DNA from: Pelistega europaea
Lineage (GTDB): Bacteria > Pseudomonadota > Gammaproteobacteria > Burkholderiales > Burkholderiaceae_B
Reading direction: 5' to 3'
NCBI RefSeq assembly: GCF_013133775.1
Contig: NZ_JABGBO010000012.1
Location: 19,676-83,675, forward strand
Length of the DNA: 64,000 bases
The notes under the pieces were generated by a model, which was not told the DNA's origin, ran no database searches, and worked only from the letters and a program-made list of their open reading frames with translations. Positions 8,103 to 17,530 of the stretch are shown in pieces (within the stretch, counting starts at the first letter, position 1; every line of letters starts with the position of its first letter). The position numbers and the translations under genes were made by a program.

Positions 8103-8324
8103 ATGAGGGAAATTTTTCTGATGCTTCTCGCATGTATCGTTTTGTCAACTGAACTCGCAATAGCCAAGGAGAAGTATCATTGCGATGAAGGTAGAAAATA
8201 TTGCAAAGAAATGAGCTCATGTGAGGAAGCAAAATTTTACTTGAATCGATGTGGTATGACGAGGCTGGATAGAGATAGAGATGGTATTCCTTGCGAGAAC
8301 GTATGTGGGCGGAAAGGAAAATAA
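8103..8324 (+). CDS. Small secreted Excalibur (calcium-binding) domain protein
   Basis: This 73-residue protein has an N-terminal signal peptide (hydrophobic IFLMLLACIVLSTELAIA, likely cleaved after AIA) and a compact Cys-rich mature part. That part carries CKEMSSCEEAKFYLNRCG and DRDRDGIPCENVC, the Excalibur pattern: an EF-hand-like DxDxDG loop and paired cysteines. Excalibur domains are extracytoplasmic, bind calcium and often accompany nucleases or surface proteins; here the domain stands alone. The ATG follows GAGG by 6 nt. It is not in an operon with its neighbours. Role unknown, probably periplasmic or secreted. Confidence 0.85.
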   Translation: MREIFLMLLACIVLSTELAIAKEKYHCDEGRKYCKEMSSCEEAKFYLNRCGMTRLDRDRDGIPCENVCGRKGK

Positions 8325-8629
8325 GAAGTCCATCCTTACTTTGTTGCAGAGGTCTCTTCACTGTATGCAGGTACGTTTATACGTCAAGAGTTATCTTTTT
8401 TCATTTATCACTCATCTATTGTAAGAACTACTGAGAGAAAAAACTACTCCATCTCTTCATCAATAGTTGATAGTTGAACTTTTTAAAATTGTTCAACTTC
8501 CAATTTGTGCAACAGCCAATAACTTCTTATTAGATGTTGTTTTTTACCCCAAAATTTTCATGACGTTTCACAAAACTGAAATATACAAAATGTTATAATT
8601 AGACTTATTGTCTTTATAAATCAAATTGT
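8325..8629 (+). other. Intergenic region before the phosphate transporter gene
   Basis: An 8-bp inverted repeat (AGTTGAAC at 8472-8479, GTTCAACT at 8491-8498) with an AT-rich loop may end the small upstream transcript, but it has no strong U-tract. A TATAAT hexamer at 8594-8599 is a plausible -10 box for the phosphate transporter gene; no good -35 or Pho box was recognised. Confidence 0.4.
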
Positions 8630-10216
8630 ATGTCAAATCAGAAGGATCATATTCCACGGATTGCCAGTGTGGCGTTTGCTGTGACGTTGTTTGTCACGGT
8701 TAGTTATTTTTTAGTGTGGGGTTTTGATTACACGCAAGGTAATTTCCCCACGCTTTTTGTATTAGCCACTTTGTTTGGCGTCTTTATGGCGTTCAATATT
8801 GGTGGTAATGATGTCGCTAACTCTTTTGGTACTAGTGTGGGGGCTGGTACATTAACAGTGCCTCAGGCATTGGGGGTTGCTGCAGTTTTCGAGGTATCTG
8901 GTGCTGTTATTGCAGGGGGCGAAGTTACCAAAACTATCCGTTCTGGCATTGTTGATTTACAAGCCCTTCATATTCAACCATTGGATTTTGTTTTTATTAT
9001 GATGGCTGCTCTTTTGGCTGCTGCACTGTGGTTGCTTTTTGCTACTAAGAAGGGGTGGCCTGTTTCTACTACTCATTCCATTATTGGGGGTATTGTAGGG
9101 GCGTCTTTGGCTTTAGGGGTAATGGTTGCGACTGATGGGGTAAGTAGTTTAGATTTAGTGCAATGGCGCAAGATTGGTGAAATTGCTATTTCTTGGGTCT
9201 TATCACCTGTGTTAGGTGGGGCAATGGCGTTTATCCTCTATCGCCAGATTAAGATTTATGTGCTTGATTATAACGAACGTGTTGATGCTGAGTTAAAAGA
9301 TATTAAGAAGGCTAAAAAGGCTCATAAAGAACAATACCGTACACGTTTTGAAGCTATGTCTGAACATGAAAAGGTTATTGCTGCTTCTGCAATGGCGCGT
9401 GATGCACAGACTTATGGGGAAAGAGAAAATAATGAAGATGAATTGGAGCTAGAGTCTGAATACTATAAAGGTATTTATGCTCTGGATAAACGTCGTCAAT
9501 CGCTAGACGCACATAAGGCTCTGCAACATTGGGTTCCGCTTATTTCTAGTGTGGGCATTATGATGATTGCGGCAATGTTGTTGTTTAAAGGGCTTAACAA
9601 TCTGAAACTGGGGTTAAGTACGTTGCATAATTTCCTTATCATTATCATGGTGGGGGCATTGATTTGGATGGGAACTTATATTTATGCACGAACTTTGAAA
9701 CATAAAGATTTAGTGAAATCAACTTTTATTATCTTTAGTTGGATGCAGGTATTTACAGCTGCTGGTTTTGCATTTAGTCATGGTGCAAATGATATTGCTA
9801 ATGCGATTGGTCCTTTTGCGGCTATTCTTGATGTGTTACGTACGGGTGAGATTTCTTCACAGGCAGCAGTGCCACCCATTGTTATGGTGACTTTTGGTAT
9901 TGCGTTGGTAGTGGGCTTATGGTTTATTGGTAAAGAAGTTATCCAGACTGTAGGTACTAATCTTGCTGAGATGCACCCTGCATCTGGTTTTACAGCAGAG
10001 TTATCAGCGGCAACGATTGTGATGCTAGCTTCATTGCTCGGTTTGCCGGTGTCTAGTACACATATTCTTGTTGGTGCGGTATTAGGTATCGGTATTGTCA
10101 ATCGTAACGCTAACTGGAAGTTGATGAAGCCTATTGCGACGGCGTGGGTAGTGACTTTACCATCTGCTGCGGTTTTATCTGTTGTAATCTTTTTGGGATT
10201 AAGAGCAGTATTCTAA
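8630..10216 (+). CDS. pit: Inorganic phosphate transporter, PiT family
   Basis: This 528-residue membrane protein imports phosphate (probably as a metal-phosphate complex) with protons. It has the duplicated PiT signatures: [20 protein letters not shown] and later [18 protein letters not shown], plus [10 protein letters not shown] and [10 protein letters not shown] near the second half of each repeat. A charged cytoplasmic loop of about 100 residues ([18 protein letters not shown] through [10 protein letters not shown]) separates the halves. The length and the long loop match the larger bacterial PiT proteins. It is monocistronic: a terminator follows directly. Confidence 0.95.
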   Translation: MSNQKDHIPRIASVAFAVTLFVTVSYFLVWGFDYTQGNFPTLFVLATLFGVFMAFNIGGNDVANSFGTSVGAGTLTVPQALGVAAVFEVSGAVIAGGEVTKTIRSGIVDLQALHIQPLDFVFIMMAALLAAALWLLFATKKGWPVSTTHSIIGGIVGASLALGVMVATDGVSSLDLVQWRKIGEIAISWVLSPVLGGAMAFILYRQIKIYVLDYNERVDAELKDIKKAKKAHKEQYRTRFEAMSEHEKVIAASAMARDAQTYGERENNEDELELESEYYKGIYALDKRRQSLDAHKALQHWVPLISSVGIMMIAAMLLFKGLNNLKLGLSTLHNFLIIIMVGALIWMGTYIYARTLKHKDLVKSTFIIFSWMQVFTAAGFAFSHGANDIANAIGPFAAILDVLRTGEISSQAAVPPIVMVTFGIALVVGLWFIGKEVIQTVGTNLAEMHPASGFTAELSAATIVMLASLLGLPVSSTHILVGAVLGIGIVNRNANWKLMKPIATAWVVTLPSAAVLSVVIFLGLRAVF

Positions 10217-10285
10217 GATAGATGTGGTAAAGGGATAATGGGCATTATTCCATAGTTATGCCTTTATAAAACCTCCCCTTAAATT

Positions 10286-10321
10286 AAGCACTATTTTCAT
10301 AGGAAAGTAGTGCTTTTTTTG
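10286..10321 (+). terminator. Rho-independent terminator after pit
   Basis: The stem AAGCACTATTTTC / GGAAAGTAGTGCTT (one G·U pair, 4-nt loop) is followed by a run of T ending at about 10321. Confidence 0.85.
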
Positions 10322-10671
10322 TTGGGGGCTAGTAGGTCTTCCAGACAATGGTGTAGTGTTGGATTGTAGTTTAGTGCTAACTTGTGGTGTACATGATGTT
10401 ATAAGAGGGGTTGGTGGTAATTGATTTTTAAGGAAAAGAAGTAAAAAAGCATTCTTTGTTATACAACGGATGTCGTTACATAGGATAGGGTCACTCTCAT
10501 GCGAGGGGAGTGAATTAAAACCACGTTAAAAATGTGATGCGTGGTGATGTTCTTGATGATTTCTTAGTATTAATTGAATATATATTTTTATTACGTTGGT
10601 TCGTCTTATTCATTGATAGCAGCACAACAAAACGTATTAAAATGAGCTTCTCACTATTTTTGGAGGCGATG
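10322..10671 (+). other. 350-nt intergenic region before the GT2 gene
   Basis: I see no RNA gene or clear promoter here. A reading frame continuous with the glycosyltransferase extends back to 10534, but it lacks a ribosome site and its 46 extra residues do not resemble the family, so I treat it as non-coding. Confidence 0.4.
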
Positions 10672-11571
10672 ATGTCAACGTTACCCATTACGGTGATGAC
10701 ACCAAGTTATAACCGTGCCCATACTTTATCTAGGGTATATGAAAGTTTGCTTGCACAGACGTTTCAATCATTTGAATGGTTGATTGTGGATGATGGCTCA
10801 ACCGATAACACCAAAGAATTGGTAGATTTATGGATTGCGGAGGGTAAACTTAATATACGCTATGTTTGGCAAACAAATCAACATAAAAAGGCTGCTTTTA
10901 ACCATGGTGTTCGTGAAGCAAAAGGGGAGTTGCTCGTTGCCCTGGATAGTGATGATACGATGCTACCAGATGCATTAGATGATATGTGGAGACGGTGGGA
11001 ATCTCTAGAAAATAAAGAACAATATGTAGGGATTTGTGGTTTATGTGCTAATCCAGATGGGAGCATTGTGGGCGATAAGTATCCTCAAGATAGTATATCT
11101 ATCACTACACTTGATATGTATTTTAGATATAAAGTAAGGGGTGAAAAATTTGGTTGTCTAGTGACAGATGTCTTGCGTAAGTTTCCGTTTCCTGAAAATG
11201 TGCCTGGTTTTGTACCAGAAAGTCTCGTATGGCGCAGTATTGCACGGGCAGGATATAAAACACTATTTATCAATCATGTTTATCGAACTTATTTTGATAG
11301 CACAGATTCTTTATCAAGAGAGGGTGTTATGTTGGGGGATAAACATGCATTGGGGCTATTATGGCTAGCAAAAGATATGGTTAATGATTGTTTGCCTTGG
11401 TTCTGGTATCAGCCCATGGAATTCATCAAAGCGGCTATTCGTTATAACCGTTTTGCAAAAGTGCTAAAGAAACAAGGGCAAGAGCTTCCTGTGTGGGGAC
11501 AGTTAACGGATTGGCGAGCTAAATTATTGGTGACGATTATGAAACCAGTAGCTAGCATAATGTATAGGTAG
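10672..11571 (+). CDS. Glycosyltransferase family 2
   Basis: This 299-residue GT-A-fold enzyme transfers a sugar from a nucleotide donor during surface glycan synthesis. Near the N-terminus it has ITVMTPSYNRAHTL, WLIVDDGSTDNT and the metal-binding ALDSDDTMLPDA. The ATG at 10672 follows GGAGG by 5 nt; an ATG at 10669 is too close to the ribosome site. There is no membrane anchor, so it is a cytoplasmic or peripheral enzyme. It is the first gene of the polysaccharide region and is convergent with pgi. Donor and acceptor cannot be predicted. Confidence 0.88.
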   Translation: MSTLPITVMTPSYNRAHTLSRVYESLLAQTFQSFEWLIVDDGSTDNTKELVDLWIAEGKLNIRYVWQTNQHKKAAFNHGVREAKGELLVALDSDDTMLPDALDDMWRRWESLENKEQYVGICGLCANPDGSIVGDKYPQDSISITTLDMYFRYKVRGEKFGCLVTDVLRKFPFPENVPGFVPESLVWRSIARAGYKTLFINHVYRTYFDSTDSLSREGVMLGDKHALGLLWLAKDMVNDCLPWFWYQPMEFIKAAIRYNRFAKVLKKQGQELPVWGQLTDWRAKLLVTIMKPVASIMYR

Positions 11572-11680
11572 TCTATGTTGGTGTAATAAGGGGAATAGAT
11601 AGCTGGTGCGGTATATATCCCCCTTGTGGTCCATACTGAAGTGGATACCTATTCCAGTGAACGGTATCAATGTTATCTCC

Positions 11681-13249
11681 TTAGAGCATGTGGCTTTCCT
11701 TATCGCTAAACTTCTCGACCCAGTATTTTGTCGATGGATTATGCTGAGTTGAAACCTTTTGTTGTCCTTTTATTTCTTGCTCAATGCCTCTAGCAAGAAC
11801 CTTTCCTAGCTCTACCCCCCATTGGTCAAAGGGGTTAAGCCCCCATACTAACCCTTCGACAAATACTTTATGTTCATACAATGCCAATAAAGCGCCCAAT
11901 GCAAAAGGGGTCAGTTGTGGTAACACAATTAGGTTTGATGGGCGACCGCCAGGTTGTTTGCGATGTTTGGCCAATAGGAGAGCTTGTTCTTCACTCATTC
12001 CTGTTGCGATATTTTCGGCATAAGCCTCTTTCTCTGTCTTGCCATTCAGTAGAGCCTCTCGTTGTGCTAGACAGTGTGCCAGTAATTGTTGATGATGGTC
12101 TTTCCAGCGATGGTCTTCATGCTGGCAGACGATAAAGTCTACAGGAGCACCGTCTGTGCCTTGATGTAGCCACTGAAAGAATGTATGTTGAGCATCGGTG
12201 CCAGGCATACCCCAAACCACAGGACCTGTGGGTATGTTGATAGGTTGTCCTAAATGATCGACTGACTTACCCAACGATTCCATCTCTAACTGCTGTAGAT
12301 AAGGAATTAAATTGGCTAAACGAGAGTCGTAGACAGCCAGATTACGTGAACCATAGCCAAGTACACTGCGATTAGCAATTTCGGCCATGGCCATTTGAAT
12401 AGGCATGTTCTCAGGGATGGGAGCATTTAAAAAATGCTGATCCATCGCGTGAGCACCATTGAGTAAACCTGCCAATACACCAGAACCAACGGTTAGCCCA
12501 GCAGCAACACCTACTGCAGACCAAAGAGAGAAGCGTCCGCCCACCCAATCCCAAAATTTAAAGATTTGGTGTTTAGGCACACCCCACTGTTCGGCTTTTT
12601 CTGGTTTAGCAGTGACAGCAATAATATGATTAAAAGGATTGTCAATATTAGCTGCTTGGAGCCACTCTAGGGCTCGTTGTGCATTTGCCATTGTCTCGGC
12701 GGTTGTAAATGATTTGGTTGCAACCACAATGAGGGTGTCACGAGGATCAAGCCCAGCAAGCCCTGCTTCAATTGCGTGCCCGTCGATATTGGCTACATAA
12801 CGAATATTGCGCCAAGTACCAGCATAACCAAAAGCACTATTGGCTAAGCGTACCCCCCAATCACTACCCCCAATCCCAATATGAACAATATTACGCCAGC
12901 GACGGTCACTGTCGGTACGGCGTACGAATTCCAGTACCCGTTTGCGTTCTTCTGCTACTTCTTCGGTGGGTTGAGGGTTGCGTAGCATGATATGCCATGC
13001 TGGGCGTTGTTCGGTACTGTTAATCTCAGCACCGTCAAATAAGGCTTGACGCTGTTTATCAAAATGGCGGGCTTGAAGTAAGGCATGAATAGCATGCTCA
13101 ATATTTTGAGAATAACGTTGTGCACTTAAATCAAAATGAATCCCTGCTGCCTGAAAAACACGTAGCTGGTGCTTGTCAAGAGTTGTATCAGTTACGGCAG
13201 TACAGAATTGTTGCCATTCGGAAAGTGTATGTAATGGAGGTAATGTCAT
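11681..13249 (-). CDS. pgi: Glucose-6-phosphate isomerase
   Basis: This 522-residue enzyme interconverts glucose-6-phosphate and fructose-6-phosphate. It has the SIS-type phosphate-binding segments HIGIGGSDWGVRLANSAF and VVATKSFTTAETMANA, the PGI-typical GGRFSLWSAVGVAAGL and LGYGSRNLAVYDSRLANLIPYLQQLEMESLGK, and the late GLNPFDQWGVELGK (catalytic Lys). The ATG follows GAGG. It lies on the opposite strand among polysaccharide genes; with galU and the phosphomannomutase it feeds sugar nucleotides for glycan synthesis. Confidence 0.97.
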   Translation of the reverse strand: MTLPPLHTLSEWQQFCTAVTDTTLDKHQLRVFQAAGIHFDLSAQRYSQNIEHAIHALLQARHFDKQRQALFDGAEINSTEQRPAWHIMLRNPQPTEEVAEERKRVLEFVRRTDSDRRWRNIVHIGIGGSDWGVRLANSAFGYAGTWRNIRYVANIDGHAIEAGLAGLDPRDTLIVVATKSFTTAETMANAQRALEWLQAANIDNPFNHIIAVTAKPEKAEQWGVPKHQIFKFWDWVGGRFSLWSAVGVAAGLTVGSGVLAGLLNGAHAMDQHFLNAPIPENMPIQMAMAEIANRSVLGYGSRNLAVYDSRLANLIPYLQQLEMESLGKSVDHLGQPINIPTGPVVWGMPGTDAQHTFFQWLHQGTDGAPVDFIVCQHEDHRWKDHHQQLLAHCLAQREALLNGKTEKEAYAENIATGMSEEQALLLAKHRKQPGGRPSNLIVLPQLTPFALGALLALYEHKVFVEGLVWGLNPFDQWGVELGKVLARGIEQEIKGQQKVSTQHNPSTKYWVEKFSDKESHML

Positions 13250-13527
13250 AAATCAGCCTCAAGAGTGATTGAACATTGATTCCTGTAATCAACAATAACC
13301 GTGGATATTTTACAATAAAAAGCTCAACGACAATTTCAAGATGCAGAAAGAGGGATATAGGAGGAATAAAAATAAAGGAGGGAGGTTATGTTTTATTCCC
13401 AAACTGACTAGTTATTTTTAGAGATTCCAGAAAATTGAAATTTTATGACAAAGACTTTTAAATAGAGGGTATGTCTATCGTGTAATATAATAGCAAGTAA
13501 TTTTTATGAATTCACAAAGGTTTTGCT

Positions 13528-14367
13528 ATGAATCCTATCCGTAAAGCTGTATTTCCTGTTGCTGGGCTGGGTACTCGTTTTTTGCCTGCTACTAAAGCGA
13601 TGCCTAAAGAGATGCTTCCTATTGTTGATAAGCCTCTGATTCAATATGCTGTCGAAGAAGCTGTGCGTGCAGGCATTACGGACTTGATTTTTATTACAGG
13701 TCGTCATAAGCGCTCTATTGAGGATCATTTTGACCGTATGCCTGAGTTGGAGTTTGAACTAGAGCATAAGGGAAAAACAGAGCTATTGAATATTGTGACC
13801 AGTATTTTACCTAGTAATGTTAACTGCATTTATATTCGCCAACCAGCGCCATTAGGATTGGGGCATGCGGTCTTATGTGCGGAACCTGTGGTGGGTAATG
13901 AACCTTTTGCCGTACTGCTTGCTGATGACTTGATTGATGCTGACGTCTCAGTGACTCAGCAGTTGATTCAGGCAGCACATGCGAATGATGGCAGTGTTTT
14001 AGGCACTCAGGAGGTTCCTCTAGCTGATACGAAAAAATACGGTATTATTGCTGGAGCTACCTGTGCTGAACGTACTATGCGAGTGAATAACATTGTTGAA
14101 AAACCGAATCCTGAACAAGCTCCCTCGCGTAATGCTGTGGTTGGTCGCTACATTCTTGAGCCAGAGATTTTTGAGCATCTTCGTCATGTTAGTCGAGGGG
14201 CGGGCGGTGAAATTCAATTAACAGATGGTATTGCTGCCATGCTTAAGACTCGCAAGGTGTTTGGATTTCAATATGAAGGCACTCGCTATGATTGTGGTAG
14301 CAAGGAAGGTTTTTTTAAAGCCAATATTGCTATCGGTAGGAAGTACCACGGTCTAAGTGTGGAATAA
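13528..14367 (+). CDS. galU: UTP--glucose-1-phosphate uridylyltransferase
   Basis: This 279-residue cytoplasmic enzyme makes UDP-glucose from glucose-1-phosphate and UTP. The nucleotide-binding N-terminus [20 protein letters not shown] and the following [20 protein letters not shown] are diagnostic, as is the late [19 protein letters not shown]. Its length is close to bacterial GalU (about 290-300). It is divergent from pgi across a 278-nt gap, in which a TATAAT at 13486-13491 could be its -10. A terminator follows. Confidence 0.97.
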   Translation: MNPIRKAVFPVAGLGTRFLPATKAMPKEMLPIVDKPLIQYAVEEAVRAGITDLIFITGRHKRSIEDHFDRMPELEFELEHKGKTELLNIVTSILPSNVNCIYIRQPAPLGLGHAVLCAEPVVGNEPFAVLLADDLIDADVSVTQQLIQAAHANDGSVLGTQEVPLADTKKYGIIAGATCAERTMRVNNIVEKPNPEQAPSRNAVVGRYILEPEIFEHLRHVSRGAGGEIQLTDGIAAMLKTRKVFGFQYEGTRYDCGSKEGFFKANIAIGRKYHGLSVE

Positions 14368-14384
14368 TTTTTAGTGCAATAACG

Positions 14385-14427
14385 CAAGGGGATTTGGAGT
14401 AAAAAACAAAGTCCCCCTTGTCTTTTT
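14385..14427 (+). terminator. Terminator after galU
   Basis: CAAGGGG pairs with CCCCTTG about 27 nt later, followed by TCTTTTT. The large loop makes it weaker than a classic terminator. Confidence 0.6.
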
Positions 14428-14448
14428 ATGTTTTCAGTTTTTTGGGGC

Positions 14449-14538
14449 AAAAAAATGCCCAGAACCTATCGATTCTGGGCAAAATCCACCAAAGGAGGAG
14501 GGTGGAGGAGACAACTGTAGATGGAATCAACCATCAAT
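14449..14538 (-). ncRNA. Putative ~90-nt small RNA with duplicated anti-Shine-Dalgarno motif
   Basis: On the minus strand a near-consensus promoter is followed by an RNA that can fold into three hairpins. First is a 5-bp stem GAUGG/CCAUC (14535-14531 with 14524-14520). Second is UCCACC/GGUGGA (14506-14501 with 14490-14485), whose 10-nt loop is CUCCUCCUUU. Third is a 9-bp terminator stem TGCCCAGAA/TTCTGGGCA (14481-14473 with 14464-14456) followed by seven T. A second CUCCUCC (14510-14504) precedes the second stem and partly overlaps it. CUCCUCC is complementary to Shine-Dalgarno sequences, as in the CCUCCUCC-motif sRNAs of other proteobacteria. No coding frame is present. No specific named family was recognised. 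Confidence 0.7.
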
Positions 14539-14544
14539 GTCGTA

Positions 14545-14573
14545 ATTATGACATTCTTTTTTGTGCATTGCAA
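14545..14573 (-). promoter_or_regulatory. Sigma-70 promoter of the putative small RNA
   Basis: On the minus strand there is -35 TTGCAA (14573-14568), a 17-nt spacer and -10 CATAAT (14550-14545). The predicted transcript start is near 14538. It reads towards galU, away from the wecA-like gene. Confidence 0.7.
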
Positions 14574-14709
14574 GATAAATATAGGTAAAAACCCTAGTAA
14601 ATTGTAAAAAAGTCTTAAAGTGTTGCCTGAAAAAAACACTCTCGCTAGAATTCATACGTGATATTTAAAATCACGTTAAGATAACGCGATTAGGGCTTTA
14701 TTCGATAAT

Positions 14710-15837
14710 ATGGATACGCAAACTATCTCAATACAATACCTTTATGTAGCACTCACTGCTTTTATGGTGGGAGGGTTAATTGTTTTCTCTGAACGCTGGC
14801 ATGGGCGTTTTACGGGGGATTATGATTTGAATAAACCCCAGGCCTCTCACAAGGTCTCTACCCCTCGAGTTGGAGGGCTGGCTGTGTTTGCTGGTACTCT
14901 GGCTGGGTTGTTGGTGTGGGGTAAACCAGACAATACGACTCTACATTGGTTATGGCCTGCGTTATTTGTGGCATCTCTACCAGTATTTGGTGCCGGTATT
15001 CTTGAAGATATTACCAAAGATGTGGGGGCTGGTAAGCGTTTATTGGCTGCTTTTTTATCGGCTGCTATTGCATGGTGGTTTTTTGGCGGAGTGAGTCGAG
15101 TAGATGTTGAGGTTTTCGACTATTTGTTTGGTTTTTGGCCTATCTCACTTATCTTCACAGTTATTGCTGTGGGTGGATGTACTCATGCATTGAATTTGAT
15201 TGATGGGATGAATGGTCTTGCCTCTATGGCATCGGTACTGATGTCTATCTCCATTGCTTTGGTCGCCTATCAAGTCGGTGATATGGCTGTCTTCACAATC
15301 GCTTTATCTATGGCTTCTGCTATTGTTGGGTTCTTTGTGTGGAACTTTCCTTTTGGTCGTGTGTTTTTAGGTGATGGTGGTGCGTATTTTATTGGTTTTG
15401 CGTTAGCTGAATTGTCCGTCTTGTTAGTGATGCGTAATCCATCAGTATCTCCTTTTTATGCGATAGCGGTGTTGTTTTATCCTGTGTTTGAAACTTTATT
15501 TTCTATCTGGCGGCGTAAATTTAAACGTGGGGTGCCTGTTGACCAGCCTGATGCCTTACATTTACATCAACTGATTTTTCGTCGTTTAGTGCGAGTGACA
15601 TTTGATCGAGATGGCAAGGAAACACCAGGCTATTTGTGCAATGCCTTGACTTCGCCTTATCTATGGGTGTTGACCTTATTAAATCTAGTTCCTGCAACCT
15701 TGTTTTGGGACTCGGCTTGGTTGTTATGTGTTGGTATGTTGATTTTTGCAAGTGCCTATATCTGGTTATATTCTCGTCTCGTTAAATGGCGTTGTCCTCG
15801 TTGGTTATTGTTGCCTTCTATTTTTAATAAACGTTGA
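14710..15837 (+). CDS. WecA/MraY-family undecaprenyl-phosphate sugar-1-phosphate transferase
   Basis: This 375-residue polytopic membrane enzyme of the polyprenyl-phosphate HexNAc-1-phosphate transferase family starts lipid-linked glycan assembly by moving a HexNAc-1-phosphate from a UDP-sugar to undecaprenyl phosphate. Family motifs are KVSTPRVGGLAVFAG near the N-terminus, the Mg-binding NLIDGMNGLASM, and FGRVFLGDGGAYFIGF. The C-terminal part has the HLHQLIFRRL histidine motif. It resembles WecA/WbpL-type enzymes more than MraY. No ribosome site is obvious. It probably primes the repeat unit built by the glycosyltransferases downstream. Confidence 0.9.
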   Translation: MDTQTISIQYLYVALTAFMVGGLIVFSERWHGRFTGDYDLNKPQASHKVSTPRVGGLAVFAGTLAGLLVWGKPDNTTLHWLWPALFVASLPVFGAGILEDITKDVGAGKRLLAAFLSAAIAWWFFGGVSRVDVEVFDYLFGFWPISLIFTVIAVGGCTHALNLIDGMNGLASMASVLMSISIALVAYQVGDMAVFTIALSMASAIVGFFVWNFPFGRVFLGDGGAYFIGFALAELSVLLVMRNPSVSPFYAIAVLFYPVFETLFSIWRRKFKRGVPVDQPDALHLHQLIFRRLVRVTFDRDGKETPGYLCNALTSPYLWVLTLLNLVPATLFWDSAWLLCVGMLIFASAYIWLYSRLVKWRCPRWLLLPSIFNKR

Positions 15838-16251
15838 TTAGTCGTTGTTGTTTCTGTACTCAATATATACGGGTAATAAGTGTTTGTGAAATGGGGATGG
15901 GTTAGTGAAAGGGTAACGTTTCGTCGATACTCAATACTTTAAAATAAGACTAATAAAACAGATAGTTACCATTTTACTGACTTTTAAAAACTAGGTTTTT
16001 TTACGTAAAAATTGCAATGGATTGAAAGGATTGTAAGAAAGCGTGGAATAAGAGAGATTTTCATCAGTATTGAAAAGCGGTATGATATTTAACTGTTTCA
16101 ACGCTGGATGGCATATGTTTGATTTTGGATGCGTTGGATATATACATTGACTTCATCACAAAGGTTTACGATGAGGGAAACATTGAATAGCCAATGTTGT
16201 AGATGCCGATAGACAGCGTTTTTATATGTTTTTACTCTTTAGGAGTTTAAA
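15838..16251 (+). other. 414-nt intergenic region before tviB
   Basis: I see no gene, JUMPstart/ops element or strong terminator. A weak sigma-70-like promoter is possible (TTTTCA at 16058-16063, 17-nt spacer, TATGAT at 16081-16086), which would drive the main glycan operon after a leader of about 160 nt. Confidence 0.35.
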
Positions 16252-17526
16252 GTGCAATTACAAGATATTAAATTAGCGATTGTAGGGTTAGGTTATGTGG
16301 GTCTACCACTTGCGGTAGAGTTTGGTAAAAAGCGTGATGTATTAGGCTTTGATATTAATAAAAAGCGTATCGCTGAGTTGCAATCAGGTACGGACCACAC
16401 CCTTGAGGTTTCTTCTGAAGAATTAAAAGAAGCGGCTCATTTGCACTTTAGTGCAGAAAGTACTGAGCTTGCTAAAGCGAATACTTTTATCGTGACTGTA
16501 CCTACCCCTATTGATGAGTATAAACAGCCCGATTTAACTCCTCTTGAAAAAGCAAGTGAAACTATTGGTAAGGTTCTTAAAAAGGGCGATATTGTTATTT
16601 ATGAATCGACTGTATATCCTGGTGCAACTGAAGAGGTGTGTGTACCAGTTTTAGAAAAGTTCTCAGGTCTCAAATACAATGTAGACTTCTATGCAGGTTA
16701 TAGTCCAGAACGTATCAATCCAGGCGATAAACAACATCGTGTATCCACCATTAAAAAAGTAACTTCTGGCTCGACTCCTGAAGTGGCAGAATTGGTGAAT
16801 GCTTTATATAGCTCTATCATTACAGCTGGTACTCATAAGGCTTCTAGTATTCGTGTGGCAGAGGCAGCCAAGGTAATTGAGAATACTCAACGTGACGTTA
16901 ATATTGCTTTAATTAATGAATTAGCGTTGATTTTCAATAAGATGGGTATTGATACTCAGGCTGTGCTTGAAGCGGCAGGTACTAAATGGAACTTCTTGCC
17001 TTTCCGTCCTGGTCTTGTCGGTGGTCACTGTATTGGTGTGGATCCTTATTACCTTACCCATAAAGCACAAGCTATTGGCTATCACCCAGAAATTATTCTT
17101 GCTGGACGTCGTTTAAATGATAGTATGGGGTCTTATGTAGTGTCTCAACTTGTGAAAGCGATGACCAAGCGTAAAATCCAGGTACAAGATGCGCATGTAT
17201 TGGTGATGGGACTGACTTTCAAAGAGAACTGCCCTGATATTCGTAATACTCGTATTGTGGATATTGTAAAAGAACTCGGTGAGTACAATATTAAGGTGGA
17301 TGTATATGATCCATGGGTAGATGTTGAAGAGGCTCAACATGAATATGGAATCACTCCTGTCTCTAAACCAGAAGTGGGTTCTTACGATGGTATTATCCTA
17401 GGTGTAGCACATAAACAATTTGCAGAAATGGGTGTGAAAGCTATTCGTGCTTTAGGCAAGCCTGAGCATGTGCTTTATGACCTTAAATATGTATTAACTG
17501 CAGAAGAGGCGGATATCCGTTTGTAG
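16252..17526 (+). CDS. tviB: UDP-N-acetyl-D-hexosamine 6-dehydrogenase (TviB/WbpO-like)
   Basis: This 424-residue NAD-dependent enzyme oxidises C6 of a UDP-HexNAc to the uronic acid. It has the Rossmann N-terminus [20 protein letters not shown], the segment [17 protein letters not shown] typical of the UDP-HexNAc subgroup (TviB/WbpO/WbpA), and the catalytic cysteine in [15 protein letters not shown]. Translation starts at GTG 16252 after AGGAGTTTAAA. The next gene, 4 nt away, is the matching epimerase, so the pair probably makes UDP-GalNAcA by way of UDP-GlcNAcA, as in Vi antigen and several O-antigens. Confidence 0.92.
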   Translation: MQLQDIKLAIVGLGYVGLPLAVEFGKKRDVLGFDINKKRIAELQSGTDHTLEVSSEELKEAAHLHFSAESTELAKANTFIVTVPTPIDEYKQPDLTPLEKASETIGKVLKKGDIVIYESTVYPGATEEVCVPVLEKFSGLKYNVDFYAGYSPERINPGDKQHRVSTIKKVTSGSTPEVAELVNALYSSIITAGTHKASSIRVAEAAKVIENTQRDVNIALINELALIFNKMGIDTQAVLEAAGTKWNFLPFRPGLVGGHCIGVDPYYLTHKAQAIGYHPEIILAGRRLNDSMGSYVVSQLVKAMTKRKIQVQDAHVLVMGLTFKENCPDIRNTRIVDIVKELGEYNIKVDVYDPWVDVEEAQHEYGITPVSKPEVGSYDGIILGVAHKQFAEMGVKAIRALGKPEHVLYDLKYVLTAEEADIRL

Positions 17527-17530
17527 TATT

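Noticed and set aside
8008..8361. Minus-strand frame over the Excalibur gene
   Set aside because: The plus-strand protein has a signal peptide, a ribosome site and a clear domain; the antisense frame has none.
16300..16320. Pasteurellaceae-like uptake word (ACTTGCGGTA) inside tviB
   Set aside because: Only a single match to the AAGTGCGGT-type motif, inside a coding region, and the organism is not of that family.
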